In this document: piece after piece, positions 8,699 through 17,531 of the stretch
Position numbering within the stretch: position 1 is the first letter of the stretch
Layout of the letters: every line of letters begins with the position of its first letter
NCBI RefSeq assembly: GCF_041435115.1
Contig: NZ_CP108046.1
Location: 868,001-932,000, forward strand
Length of the DNA: 64,000 nt
Source of the DNA: Streptomyces sp. NBC_00289
GTDB lineage: Bacteria; Actinomycetota; Actinomycetes; Streptomycetales; Streptomycetaceae
Direction: 5' to 3'
Notes under the pieces: model-generated
Seen by the model: only the letters and a program-made list of their open reading frames with translations
The model's database searches: none
What the model was told of the DNA's origin: nothing
Program-made: the position numbers and the translations under genes

Positions 8699-8768
8699 CC
8701 CGGCCGGCCCGACGGCACACCGGGCCGCCCCCATGACCAGCGGTGACCGGGACAGAAGGAAGGCAGCG

Positions 8769-9161
8769 ATGAAATACGACGGATTCCTCGCCCGTGTACG
8801 CGAGCTCGGCGAATACAACGACCAGGACGAAGCCGCGGACGTCACCAACGCCGTGCTGGAAGTGCTGGCCCAGCGGATCAGCCCGGGAGAGGTCAAAGAC
8901 CTCGCATCCCAGCTGCCCGGCCCACTGGGACAAGTTCTGCACCACGCCACGCCACAGCAGGCGCGGAGCTTCGGGATCGAAGAGTTCTACCGCCGGGTCG
9001 CCGAACGCACCCATGCCCGGCCGCGTACCGCGCAGTGGGACGCCAGCGCGGTCCTGACCACCGTCGCCGACGCTGTCACGGGCGGAGAACTGAACCAGCT
9101 CATCAGCCAACTCCCCTCCAGTTACGCGGTCCTGTTCGGCAAGGCCGACCTCGCGGACTGA
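8769..9161 (+). CDS. DUF2267 domain protein
   Basis: A 130-residue soluble protein made of two helical repeats of the DUF2267 type, seen as TNAVLEVLAQRISPGEVKDL with ASQLPGPLG, then AVLTTVADAVTGGELNQLI with SQLPSSY. It begins with MKYDGFLARV, typical of the family. The ATG is preceded by AAGGAAGG. DUF2267 proteins are stress-associated and often found near universal stress and redox proteins, but no biochemical function is established. Two further members occur in this window (9197 and 30171). The segment LEVLAQRISPGE resembles the LETLAERLTRGE of the third copy. Confidence 0.8.
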   Translation: MKYDGFLARVRELGEYNDQDEAADVTNAVLEVLAQRISPGEVKDLASQLPGPLGQVLHHATPQQARSFGIEEFYRRVAERTHARPRTAQWDASAVLTTVADAVTGGELNQLISQLPSSYAVLFGKADLAD

Positions 9162-9196
9162 GCCCGTGAGGCGCCCAGAACGAAAGGCCCACGAAA

Positions 9197-9625
9197 ATGG
9201 TCGACACAGGTTTCTCCTCGTTCGACACCATGGTGGACAAGGCCAATCGGCTCCTCAAGGACGTCGAGGAGGCCTTCGAGTGGCCCAAAGAACGCCGCAA
9301 GCAGTCGTACGCGGCACTTCGGGCCGTGCTGCACCCACTCCGGGACCGTCTCCCGGTCGAGACCGCCGTACAATTCGGCGCCCAGCTGCCGACCCTCATC
9401 AGAGGCGTCTACTACGACGGCTGGAAACCCGCCGAGACGCCCGTGAAGATGAGCAACGAGGAGTTCTTCGCACGGGTCCGGAGCGAATTCCCCTACACGG
9501 TCGAGGGCGGCAGCGAAAAACTGGTGCGCACCGTACTGAAATCCCTGGAGCGCCACGTGAGCGCCGGCGAATGGCAGCACCTCAAATCCCGGGTGCCGAA
9601 ATCCCTTGCCGCGCTCCTGCCGTGA
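9197..9625 (+). CDS. DUF2267 domain protein, second copy
   Basis: A 142-residue protein with the two-repeat DUF2267 pattern: LRAVLHPLRDRLPVETAVQF with GAQLPTLIRG, and VLKSLERHVSAGEWQHLKSR with VPKSLAALLP. The N-terminal 20 residues (FSSFDTMVDKANRLLKDVEE) form an added helix. It starts 35 bases after the previous gene with AGAACGAAAGG upstream, so it is probably co-transcribed with it. Function unknown; stress association is inferred from context. Confidence 0.8.
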   Translation: MVDTGFSSFDTMVDKANRLLKDVEEAFEWPKERRKQSYAALRAVLHPLRDRLPVETAVQFGAQLPTLIRGVYYDGWKPAETPVKMSNEEFFARVRSEFPYTVEGGSEKLVRTVLKSLERHVSAGEWQHLKSRVPKSLAALLP

Positions 9626-10041
9626 TCCGGCCGGAGACGATCACGAGTGCGGCTCAGCCCCCGAACAGGCATGCGGCGCCCCGGCCGTCCCAACACCCAG
9701 GTGTAGTGATCACGAGCGCTGTTGACGCTCGCCGGTGCTTGATCACGGCGAAGACCTCCGGTGTCGCGCAGCTGTCCAGGACTGCACCGCACGGAGGTCT
9801 TCGTGTCCCACCATGATGCCCGGCCGACCGTTCACGGCACGCGGCTGCTCGTCGAGCGTGTCCGTTCCGGCCGTCCCGGCGCCCATGTCGCGTCGGAAAT
9901 GGAGCAGGCCCCACGTAAACCACACGGCGCTGCTGATGACGCCGAACGCCGCGATGGCCGCGCCCGTCCGCCCAGCGCGGCGCCGCCAGGAGGCAGCCCG
10001 GCCAACGCGACCCAGCAGGGCGTTCCGGCTAGGCTCACACC
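9626..10041. other. Intergenic region holding an IS481 remnant
   Basis: Apart from the insertion-sequence fragment at 9750-9904, this stretch has no convincing gene. On the minus strand a short hydrophobic reading (AAIAAFGVISSAVWFTWGLL, roughly 9885-9960) could be a membrane segment of a decayed protein, but it has no recognisable start. Confidence 0.4.
9750..9904 (+). mobile_element. Remnant of an IS481-type insertion sequence (transposase N-terminus and leader hairpin)
   Basis: A GTG at 9803 begins VSHHDARPTVHGTRLLVERV followed by RSGRPGAHVASEM, matching the start of IS481-family transposases (VSHRNAR-T-HGR-LLVxRV...HVAxEMG). After about 33 residues the similarity stops. Just upstream, GAAGACCTCCG (9750-9760) and CGGAGGTCTTC (9792-9802) form a perfect 11-base hairpin that would occlude the GGAGG ribosome binding site. 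The DDE catalytic part is absent, so the element is dead. Confidence 0.65.
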
Positions 10042-12216
10042 GTGACGTGGCTGCGGGCCCTCGGCGAGGTCGTGCGATCCGGGCTCACGATCGAGGAGAC
10101 GCGGCTGGAGCCCCTGCTCGCGCTGCGCACGGCTGCTGGGGTGGCGCTCGTCATCGGGCCCGCGCTGTGGCTGGTCTCCCCCACGTACGCCGCGTCCGCC
10201 GCCCTCGGTGCCTACTCCGCGGGTGGGGCCACCTTCCAGCGCACCTGGCGCCCACGCAAGGTCATCGCGCTCGCCGCGGGCTCGGGCCTGGCGGTCAGCA
10301 CCTTCGTGGGCTACCTGGCGGCGGGGCGACTCGCGACGTTCCTCCCACTGCTGGCTGTATGGGCCTTCGTCGCCGGGATGGCGTGGGCCCTCGGATCGAC
10401 CGCAGGGATCGTCGCAGCGACGACGGTCGGCAGCATGCTGGTGACCATCACCCTGCCCACGAGCGTCGGGCGAGCCCTGGAGCACGCCGGGGTCATCGCG
10501 CTCGGAGGGGTGGCGCAGGCCCTGCTGATCCTGCTGTTCCCGATCCGCCGCTGGGGGGCGCATCGTGACGCGCTCGCCGACGCCCTGGCCGCCGTGGCGG
10601 ACTACGCCCGCCGGCTGCGGCAGGACCCGACCGCCCCGTTCGACCCGGAGCCGCTGATGACGGCCCGGGACGCGGCCGCCGTAACGCCGTCACAGGCCCG
10701 CACCCGTCCCCCCGTCCTCCACGGCCCCCGCGGCCTCGCCGAGCGCATTCTGCCGGTCGTCGCCGCGCTCGCCGACCCGGACGTCGGCGCCCCGGCGGAG
10801 GGACCCGGGCGGGACCGCGCACGGGAGTTGCTCAACGCGGCCGCCGACGTCCTGGACGCGGCCGCCCGTTCGATCCGCTGCGGCACTCCGACCGAAGTGC
10901 CGCCCCGGAGCACGGAAGTCCTGCGCGTCGACGAGGAACACGAAGTGCTGGAGGGGCCCGCCCGACAGGCCGCCCAACGGCTCGTGGAACTGCTCGACGA
11001 GGCCTTGGAGATCGCCGGGAGCGGCGGCGCGCGCGACAAGGCGCCAACGCCGCCCGGCCCCGCCAGCGCCCACTTCCTGGTGCGCCCGACCATGCACCGG
11101 CTGCTCCCGGTCGTCGTCCGGGCGGCCCGCTGTGAGCTCCGCCGGGACTCGCCCGTGTTCCGGCACGCCGTCCGCCTGGCGGCGGTGGCCACGCTCGGCT
11201 ATCTCATCGCCGCCCTGCTACCCCTGGGCCACGGCTACTGGGCGCCCATCGCTGCGGTGATGGTGATGCGGCCGGACTTCCACCGGACGTACGCGCGTGC
11301 AGTGGCCCGTCTCGCCGGGACCCTGGCGGGGGTCACGCTCGCCACCGGGATGGTGCGGGCCCTGGGCCCGGACGCCCATGTGTTCGGCGCGCTGGCGGTG
11401 GTCTCGGCGGGCCTGTCGTACACGCTGATCCGTACCGGCTACGCCTACTCCCAGTGCTTCACCGCCGCGTACGTCGTCTTCCTGCTCGGCATGGGCGGCC
11501 AGGCATGGGAGCAGACGGTCCCGGAACGGGTAGTGCTCACCCTGCTCGGCGGGGCTCTGGCAATGCTGGCGTACGTGGTGTTCCCAGCATGGGAGACCCC
11601 CCGACTGCCGAGCCGCCTTGCGGACTGGCTCGCCGCCAACGGCCGCTACGCCGCCGCGGTGCTCCGCAGCTACGCCGAACCGACCCGGGAGCATCGCGCC
11701 GACACGCGCAGGGCCCTCCTGGCGAGCAGGGAGGCACGTGCCGCCTGGCAGGAGGCCTACGACCAGGCAAAACAGGAACCGGTCCGCCCGAGAGGTCTGA
11801 CATCGCGCGAGGCGGAGGACGCACAACAGGCGCTCAAGGGACTCGACCGCGCGGCGATGCTCATGGAGAGCCACATCCCGCGGGCCGACAGCCGATTCGC
11901 CCCCGAGGCGCAGCAGTTCGCCGAAGCCTTGGAGGCCGACACCGCGCAGGCGGCAGCCGACGTGCGCGAGCACAAGAATCCCGACTGGCAACGCGTGAAG
12001 CAGGCACTCCACGCGTGGGAGGACGCCGCCGGCGACCAAAGCCCGGTAGTGCGGCGCGGAGCGGAACTGCAGAAGCAGGCCTTGGACGACCTCGCGACGG
12101 CCGTGAGCCGCACACCCCTGGAACGGGACGTCGGCTCTGCTCGCGAGGAGCAGCGCGTGCGGGCGGCCGTAGCTGCGGAAGGTGACCGACCAGAATCCAC
12201 ACGCCAGGGTGGGTGA
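10042..12216 (+). CDS. FUSC-family (aromatic acid/fusaric acid exporter-like) membrane protein
   Basis: A 724-residue protein with two clusters of membrane segments (about residues 28-170 and 380-515), each followed by a soluble helical region. This is the architecture of FUSC/aromatic acid efflux proteins (YccS, AaeB-like). The second cluster carries a typical ALLPLGHGYWAPIAAVMVMR, equivalent to the conserved YW-P-A/T-xxxV motif. The soluble tail (about 520-724) is rich in helices and charged residues. A GTG start at 10042 is preferred because the hydrophobic protein begins right after it. No regulator is adjacent. It may export organic acids or envelope precursors; the substrate is unknown. 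Confidence 0.75.
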   Translation: MTWLRALGEVVRSGLTIEETRLEPLLALRTAAGVALVIGPALWLVSPTYAASAALGAYSAGGATFQRTWRPRKVIALAAGSGLAVSTFVGYLAAGRLATFLPLLAVWAFVAGMAWALGSTAGIVAATTVGSMLVTITLPTSVGRALEHAGVIALGGVAQALLILLFPIRRWGAHRDALADALAAVADYARRLRQDPTAPFDPEPLMTARDAAAVTPSQARTRPPVLHGPRGLAERILPVVAALADPDVGAPAEGPGRDRARELLNAAADVLDAAARSIRCGTPTEVPPRSTEVLRVDEEHEVLEGPARQAAQRLVELLDEALEIAGSGGARDKAPTPPGPASAHFLVRPTMHRLLPVVVRAARCELRRDSPVFRHAVRLAAVATLGYLIAALLPLGHGYWAPIAAVMVMRPDFHRTYARAVARLAGTLAGVTLATGMVRALGPDAHVFGALAVVSAGLSYTLIRTGYAYSQCFTAAYVVFLLGMGGQAWEQTVPERVVLTLLGGALAMLAYVVFPAWETPRLPSRLADWLAANGRYAAAVLRSYAEPTREHRADTRRALLASREARAAWQEAYDQAKQEPVRPRGLTSREAEDAQQALKGLDRAAMLMESHIPRADSRFAPEAQQFAEALEADTAQAAADVREHKNPDWQRVKQALHAWEDAAGDQSPVVRRGAELQKQALDDLATAVSRTPLERDVGSAREEQRVRAAVAAEGDRPESTRQGG

Positions 12217-12456
12217 CGGCCCCGGCGACGAGCCTGTGACCATGCGACTACGGTCCGCAGGGCCATGGACCGCAAGAAGGACGCCGGCCCCAACCGGGGC
12301 GCGGGCGCCGTCGCCCTGAGGCCTTCACGGAAATCGGCCTCGTCTCACTCAGCCCGACACCTCCGGGACACAGGACTTCGCAACCGCACGGAGGGGGCGG
12401 CGAGCGAAGCCCGTGGACCGCGCTGAGACGTCATCGCGCCCGTCGCCCCCCTTGCG

Positions 12457-13794
12457 TCAGGCCAGGCCGAACCGCTCGGCGTGCACCTGCAGGTGCGGAA
12501 CCTTCAGCCTGCGCAGGGCGCCGAGCACGGTCGAGGTCATCGCGGGCGGACCACAGACGTAGACGTCGCGTTCGGCTATGTCGGGAACCAGGCCGAGGAG
12601 ACCGTCGGGCTCGAACGGCGGGCTCGTCTCCCCCGTGCGGCCGGTGAGCAGGTGCAACCGCCCACCCCGGTCCGCGATCAGGGCTCGTACCTCGTCGACC
12701 AGCACGGCATCGCTCTCACTGCGCACCCGGTAGAGCACGACGACGTCGTCGCCCGCTTCCTCCTCCAACAGGGCTCTGACCGGCGTGATCCCCACTCCTC
12801 CGGCGATCAGGAGCGCACCCGGCCGCGTTCGGTGCAACGCGGTGAACGCCCCGTACGGACCTTCGACGAATGCGCGGCTCCCGACCGGGACGTGCCGCAG
12901 ACCGGCGCTGGCGCTGCCGACCGCCTTGGCGGTCAGGCGCAACGTGCGGCCGTCGGGCGCCGCCGACAGCGAGAACGGATTCGCCAGCCACCAGTGGTTG
13001 TGCCCGGGGAACCGCCAGATGCAGAACTGGCCGGCCCGGGCCGGCAACCTGTCGAGGTGACGGCCGGTGACGCGCACCGACACCACGTCGTCCGACTCCA
13101 GCACCACCTCAGCAACCCGGAACCGGTGATAGGCGTTGCGCCACAGCGGCAGGACGATCCGCCCCGTGACCAGAGCACCGAACGCGAACAGCCACAGAGC
13201 CCACCAGTAGACCTTCGCCGGCGCGGAATAGCTGAACGTCGTCGTCTCCTGCAACTGGTGGACAAATGCCAGCCCCAACGCCACGTACAACAGCAGATGC
13301 AGGCCGTGCCAGGTCTCGTACCGAAGCCGCCGTCTGACCTGCCGGGCGGACACCGCGGCGACCACGACGATGATCGCCGCGGCCCCCATCCCGAGCAACG
13401 AGGCGGGCACTCCGGCCAGTGCGGAGAACGTCTTCGCCATCGACGCGTCATCGAGCCTCGCAAAGCCCAGCACCACCAGCAGGGCGTGGGTGAGCACGGT
13501 CCACAACAAGGTGAACCCGACCCACCGGTGCCACACCGTCAGCCGGTCCATGCCGATACGGCGGTCGAGCCACGGCAGCCGCGCCACCAGCAACAGCTGG
13601 AACAGCACGAGCACGGCGGCGTGCAGACCAAAGAACCTGGCGACCGTGAGCACCCCGTTCTGGCCGGTCCCGGCAGCGAGGAACAAGCCCTCGAGGATCA
13701 CCAAGTTGACAATGACAAAAGTCCACAACGCCCACTGCGCCGCAACGACCGGAGGTCTGGTGCCTGTCCGCACCTGTGTACTCGTCGCTTCCAC
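12457..13794 (-). CDS. Ferric-reductase-like transmembrane flavocytochrome (FAD/NAD-binding oxidoreductase)
   Basis: A 445-residue protein. The N-terminal half has about six membrane segments of the ferric reductase-like domain with paired histidines for haem (WHRWVGFTLLWTVLTHALLV, and ETWHGLHLLLYVALGLAFVH). The C-terminal half is a ferredoxin-NADP reductase fold: NPFSLSAAPDG for flavin binding, GGVGITPVRALLEEEAGDD for the dinucleotide phosphate loop, and YVCGPPAMT near the end. The GTG at 13794 is chosen because GAAGGGGAAGC precedes it; longer readings to 13980 have no better signal. Likely role: moving electrons from NAD(P)H across the membrane to an external acceptor such as ferric iron. 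Confidence 0.8.
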   Translation of the reverse strand: MEATSTQVRTGTRPPVVAAQWALWTFVIVNLVILEGLFLAAGTGQNGVLTVARFFGLHAAVLVLFQLLLVARLPWLDRRIGMDRLTVWHRWVGFTLLWTVLTHALLVVLGFARLDDASMAKTFSALAGVPASLLGMGAAAIIVVVAAVSARQVRRRLRYETWHGLHLLLYVALGLAFVHQLQETTTFSYSAPAKVYWWALWLFAFGALVTGRIVLPLWRNAYHRFRVAEVVLESDDVVSVRVTGRHLDRLPARAGQFCIWRFPGHNHWWLANPFSLSAAPDGRTLRLTAKAVGSASAGLRHVPVGSRAFVEGPYGAFTALHRTRPGALLIAGGVGITPVRALLEEEAGDDVVVLYRVRSESDAVLVDEVRALIADRGGRLHLLTGRTGETSPPFEPDGLLGLVPDIAERDVYVCGPPAMTSTVLGALRRLKVPHLQVHAERFGLA

Positions 13795-14378
13795 CGCTTC
13801 CCCTTCATATGTCCATGTGACGTGTTCGCGCCCGGCACCCCCGAGGCCGCGAGGACTCGAGCACGCTGATCTGATACGGCCCCGGTAGGGGCAGGAAAAG
13901 GAAACGTGACGAAACGAGTGCGCTGTTTGGCCTCGGTCGTGCTCGTTCCGCGATCGGCACCCTGGTCGTGCTGACCACACTGTGCACTACAGGCTTGCGC
14001 CCCGACCCCTGATCAGCCCAGATCCTGGCACCAATTGCGCAAGCGGTCGCACTGCCCGGCGTCGGGTTCAGCGGCTGCGCCGCCGCCCCCGGCGGGCGTA
14101 CGTGCCCGTCCCGGACACCCGGCATGACGGCACCGCCGTCGGCGTCGACAACGACCCCCGCCCGCTCAGAACCACGATGGCCACCCGCACCGGCGTCCGA
14201 CCGGTCGCGGCCCGCCCGGCCGCACTTGGAGGGCTCTCTCTTCGGGGGCGCCCGCCCCGGCTGCGGGCAGACACGCACGGAGTCCTTTCTGTGCTCTTTC
14301 TGTGGAGCGCGGCAACCTTCCGTCCTGCGGCGACCACTGGAAAGCAACACCGGCTCGGCATTCCAGAACGGATGAGCA
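13795..14378. other. Divergent intergenic region, no gene recognised
   Basis: About 580 bases between the flavocytochrome gene (-) and the GH5 gene (+). It must hold both promoters. Open frames here overlap each other without ribosome binding sites or family resemblance, and I found no CebR-type box or CGAAA-TTTCG palindrome. Confidence 0.4.
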
Positions 14379-16130
14379 ATGAGAAAGCAGCAAGCCCCAC
14401 AGCACCGCCGACGCAGGATCCGGCTGGCCGTGGGTACGCCGCTGGCGCTGATCGCCGCTGGCGTTCTCGCCTATGGCGCGGTCTTCGGGACGTTCGGAGA
14501 CGACGCCGAGCCCCACGCTGCGGCGGCGCCGGCTCCGGTGCCCCGCGACGCGTCGGCGGCCGTGGCCGCGATGCAGCCGGGCTGGAACCTGGGCAACAGC
14601 CTGGACGCCGGCCCCGACGAGACAAGTTGGGGTCAGCCGCGCACCACCAAGACCCTGCTGGACTCGGTCCGCGCCCAGGGCTTCAAGAGCATCCGTGTCC
14701 CCGTGACCTGGAGTGACCACCAAGGGGCGGCGCCGAACTACACCATCGGCCCGGCGTACATGAGCCGGGTCAAGCAGGTCGTCGACTGGGCGATCACCGA
14801 CGGCCTCTACGTGATCATCGACGTGCATCATGACTCCTGGCAGTGGACCAGCAAGATGTCCACCGATCACGACCAGATCCTGGCCCGCTTCGACGCGACC
14901 TGGACGCAGATCGCCACCGCGTTCCGTGACGAGCCTGCCCAGCTGGTCTTCGAGAGCGTCAACGAACCCCAGTTCGACAACGCCGACAACGCCCGCAAGG
15001 CCCAGCTGCTCAGCGAGCTCAACACGTCCTTCCACAAGGTCGTGCGTGCGTCGGGCGGCACCAACAAGAACCGTCTGCTCATGCTGCCCACCGAGGCCTG
15101 TACCCCCAGCCAACGGCTGATGGACAACCTGGCCACCTCGATCAAGTCGCTGCACGATTCCCGACTGATCGCGACCGTGCACTACTACGGCTATTTCCCG
15201 TTCAGTGTGAACGTCGCCGGCTCCACCCGCTTCGACGCGCAGGCCCGGGGCGACCTGGACACGACGTTCAGGCTGATGCGCGACACCTTCGTCGCCCAGG
15301 GCATCCCCGTCGTGCTCGGCGAGTACGGTCTCCTCGGCTACGACCACGGTCCCGGCGCGGTGGAACGCGGTGAGATGCTGAAGTACTTCGAGGCGCTCGG
15401 CCACGCCGCCCGCACCAACAAGATCACCACGGTGCTGTGGGACAACGGCTCCTTCTACGACCGCGGCAAGCTGCTCTGGAAGGACGCGGGGCTGTTCCGG
15501 CAGATCAAGTCGAGCTGGACGACCCGCTCGGCGACAGTCTCCTCCGACCGCGTCTTCGTGCCGAAGTCCGGGCCGGTCACGGACCGTTCGCTCACCCTGG
15601 ACCTGAACGGCGCAGGCTTCACCTCGCTCAAGCAGGGCACCACCAAGCTGGTCAGCGGCCGGGACTACACACTCTCCGGCAACCGGCTCACCCTGAAGGC
15701 GACCACCCTCACCCGGCTCGTCGGCGACCGCTCCCCCGGGGTCAACGCGACGCTCCGGGCCGGGTTCTCCCGAGGGGTACCCTGGCGCATCCAGGTGATC
15801 ACCTATGACACCCCGGTGCAGTCGGACACGACCGGTACGACCGCGTCGTTCCGCATTCCCACACGGTTCCGGGGTGACGTGCTGGCGACGATGCAGGCCA
15901 CGTACGCCGACGGCAGCAACGCGGGCCCGACCAGCTGGACGCCGTACCAGCAGTTCAACACCGCCTTCGCACCGGACTACGCCGAGAGGACCATCCGCCT
16001 GACCCCCGCCTTCCTCAACGCGCTCGAGGACAATGCGCGCGTCAAGCTCACCTTCCCTTTCTGGAGCGGCGCCACCGTGACCTACCACGTGACCAGGTCG
16101 GGCAGCACGGTGACCGGCACGACCTCCTGA
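14379..16130 (+). CDS. Secreted GH5 cellulase/beta-glycanase with C-terminal beta-sandwich modules
   Basis: A 583-residue secreted enzyme. Residues 1-50 are a signal region (basic RRRRIR, then a hydrophobic stretch to AAAAP). The GH5 barrel spans about 55-375: GWNLGNSLDAG at the start, HHDSWQW, acid/base glutamate in FESVNEPQF near residue 195, HYYGYFPFSVN, nucleophile glutamate in VVLGEYGLLG near residue 314 and LWDNGSF at the end. The rest (about 385-583) looks like a CBM_X2/Ig-like module followed by a CBM46-like beta-sandwich, as in several endo-beta-1,4-glucanases. Expected to cleave cellulose, mixed-linkage glucan or xyloglucan outside the cell. No strong ribosome binding site precedes the ATG. 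Confidence 0.85.
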   Translation: MRKQQAPQHRRRRIRLAVGTPLALIAAGVLAYGAVFGTFGDDAEPHAAAAPAPVPRDASAAVAAMQPGWNLGNSLDAGPDETSWGQPRTTKTLLDSVRAQGFKSIRVPVTWSDHQGAAPNYTIGPAYMSRVKQVVDWAITDGLYVIIDVHHDSWQWTSKMSTDHDQILARFDATWTQIATAFRDEPAQLVFESVNEPQFDNADNARKAQLLSELNTSFHKVVRASGGTNKNRLLMLPTEACTPSQRLMDNLATSIKSLHDSRLIATVHYYGYFPFSVNVAGSTRFDAQARGDLDTTFRLMRDTFVAQGIPVVLGEYGLLGYDHGPGAVERGEMLKYFEALGHAARTNKITTVLWDNGSFYDRGKLLWKDAGLFRQIKSSWTTRSATVSSDRVFVPKSGPVTDRSLTLDLNGAGFTSLKQGTTKLVSGRDYTLSGNRLTLKATTLTRLVGDRSPGVNATLRAGFSRGVPWRIQVITYDTPVQSDTTGTTASFRIPTRFRGDVLATMQATYADGSNAGPTSWTPYQQFNTAFAPDYAERTIRLTPAFLNALEDNARVKLTFPFWSGATVTYHVTRSGSTVTGTTS

Positions 16131-16198
16131 CCACGGCCGCCCGGCCGGGTGCTCAGCCGGGGGCGGAGAACACCAGGCGGGCTGCGAGGAACCGTTGG

Positions 16199-17500
16199 TC
16201 ACTTCGGCGCGGTCACCGTCATGGCGCAGGCTGTGCCGTTGAGGGTGTAGGAGCTCGGCGCGGCGGTGTTGCCGGTGTGGGTCGCCTGGAATCCGATGTC
16301 GACGGACGCGCCTGGGGCGATCGTGGCGTTGTGGGCGACGTGCCTGGCCGTCACCTTGCCGGAGGTGGGCGAGTAGTCCGCGTTCCAGCCGGAGGTGACG
16401 GTCTGGCCGGCAGGCAGGGTGAAGACGAGGGACCAGCCGTCGATCGTGGTGGTGCCGGTGTTGGCGATGCTGATGTTCGACGACAGGCCGGTGTTCCAGG
16501 CACTGACGGAGGCGGTGACGCGGCAGGTCGCCGTCCCCGGCGGCGGGTTGGAGGTCTGGAACTGTGTGAAGAACTTCCACACCTCCGCCGGCAGCCAGGT
16601 CCTGGATCCGCTGTCACCTGCGGCCCCGTCCTGGGGAGCTGCGATGTGTCCTTCGTCGAAGGCGGCCCAGACGACCGGATGTCCGGCCGAGCAGCCCGAG
16701 TAGGCGGTGATCCGGTGCGTCAGGCTGCCCTGGGCCGGTTCTGGCGGGTTCTGGCCGGCGCAGCCGTTGTTCCTGACGAACCTGTCTCGCAACGTCCGTC
16801 CGCCGGAGATCATGAGGACGTTGTCCCTGAGGCCGTGTACCCCGAGGTAGGCGATGGGCTGGGTGCCACCGCTGCATCCGCTGAGCTGGCCGCCGCTCTG
16901 GACCGCGACCGCGCGGAAGACCGTCGCGCGGGAACAGGCCAGCGCGTACGACATGGCGGCGCCATAGCTGAATCCCAGGGCGAAGCGCTGTGTCGTGTCG
17001 ACGCACAGGTCCGTCTCGATCCGCCTGAGCATGTCGTCGACGAAGGTGACGTCTTCCCCGCCGGCATTGGCCCAGCCGTTGTCGAGGCCTTGGGGTGCTA
17101 CGAAGATGGCGCTGTTGTTCGCCAGTCGCTGGAGCCCGTAGTAGGCCCAGGTGCCCGTTTCCACGGTGCGGCCGGTGGCGACGTCGGTGGAGGTGCCGCC
17201 CAGCCAGTGGAACCCGAAGACCAGCCGGTAGGGACGGTTGTGGTCGTAGCCGTCGGGGATGCGCAGGATGAAGTCCCGGATCTTGCCGCCGCTCTGGATG
17301 GTGTGCGTTCCGCTCGTCAGGGCGGGGATCTTGCCGCAACCGGGGCTCGGGGCGGCGGTGCCGACGGACGCGGCCACCGTGTCGGAGGCCGCACGCGGGG
17401 CGTCCTCGCCCTGGCCGCGTCCCAGTGCCGTGCCTCCCAGGCTCAGGACGACCAGCACCGCGACCACGGCGGACCAGAGCAGGGATCTTGTCCTTGTCAT
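16199..17500 (-). CDS. Secreted CE1-like (feruloyl/acetyl-xylan) esterase with C-terminal CBM2
   Basis: A 433-residue secreted protein. The first 35 residues are a Sec signal. Residues about 55-310 form an alpha/beta hydrolase of the PHB-depolymerase/CE1 esterase type: GCGKIPALTSGTHTIQSGG and FILRIPDGYDHNRPY at the start, the nucleophile elbow GFSYGAAMSYALAC near residue 178, and the catalytic histidine in DEGHIAAPQ. Residues about 328-433 are a family 2 cellulose/xylan-binding module with the bracketing cysteines and exposed tryptophans (SAWNTG, GWSLVF, SGWNADYS). The ATG at 17500 has AAAGGAGAG upstream. Only 31 bases separate it from the GH27 gene, so both are co-transcribed. Likely removes feruloyl or acetyl esters from hemicellulose. 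Confidence 0.8.
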   Translation of the reverse strand: MTRTRSLLWSAVVAVLVVLSLGGTALGRGQGEDAPRAASDTVAASVGTAAPSPGCGKIPALTSGTHTIQSGGKIRDFILRIPDGYDHNRPYRLVFGFHWLGGTSTDVATGRTVETGTWAYYGLQRLANNSAIFVAPQGLDNGWANAGGEDVTFVDDMLRRIETDLCVDTTQRFALGFSYGAAMSYALACSRATVFRAVAVQSGGQLSGCSGGTQPIAYLGVHGLRDNVLMISGGRTLRDRFVRNNGCAGQNPPEPAQGSLTHRITAYSGCSAGHPVVWAAFDEGHIAAPQDGAAGDSGSRTWLPAEVWKFFTQFQTSNPPPGTATCRVTASVSAWNTGLSSNISIANTGTTTIDGWSLVFTLPAGQTVTSGWNADYSPTSGKVTARHVAHNATIAPGASVDIGFQATHTGNTAAPSSYTLNGTACAMTVTAPK

Positions 17501-17531
17501 CGTGAAGCTCTCCTTTTGAAGCCGCGGTTGC

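Noticed and set aside
8706..8726. GGCCCG/CGGGCC hairpin after the permease gene
   Set aside because: Only six base pairs with a nine-base loop, and the downstream DUF2267 gene appears co-transcribed, so a terminator is not supported.
6446..8950. An 834-codon minus-strand open frame opposite the MFS permease
   Set aside because: It is a shadow of the permease gene, caused by high GC. Only its last 93 codons, beyond the permease start, look like a real protein, and these are annotated separately.
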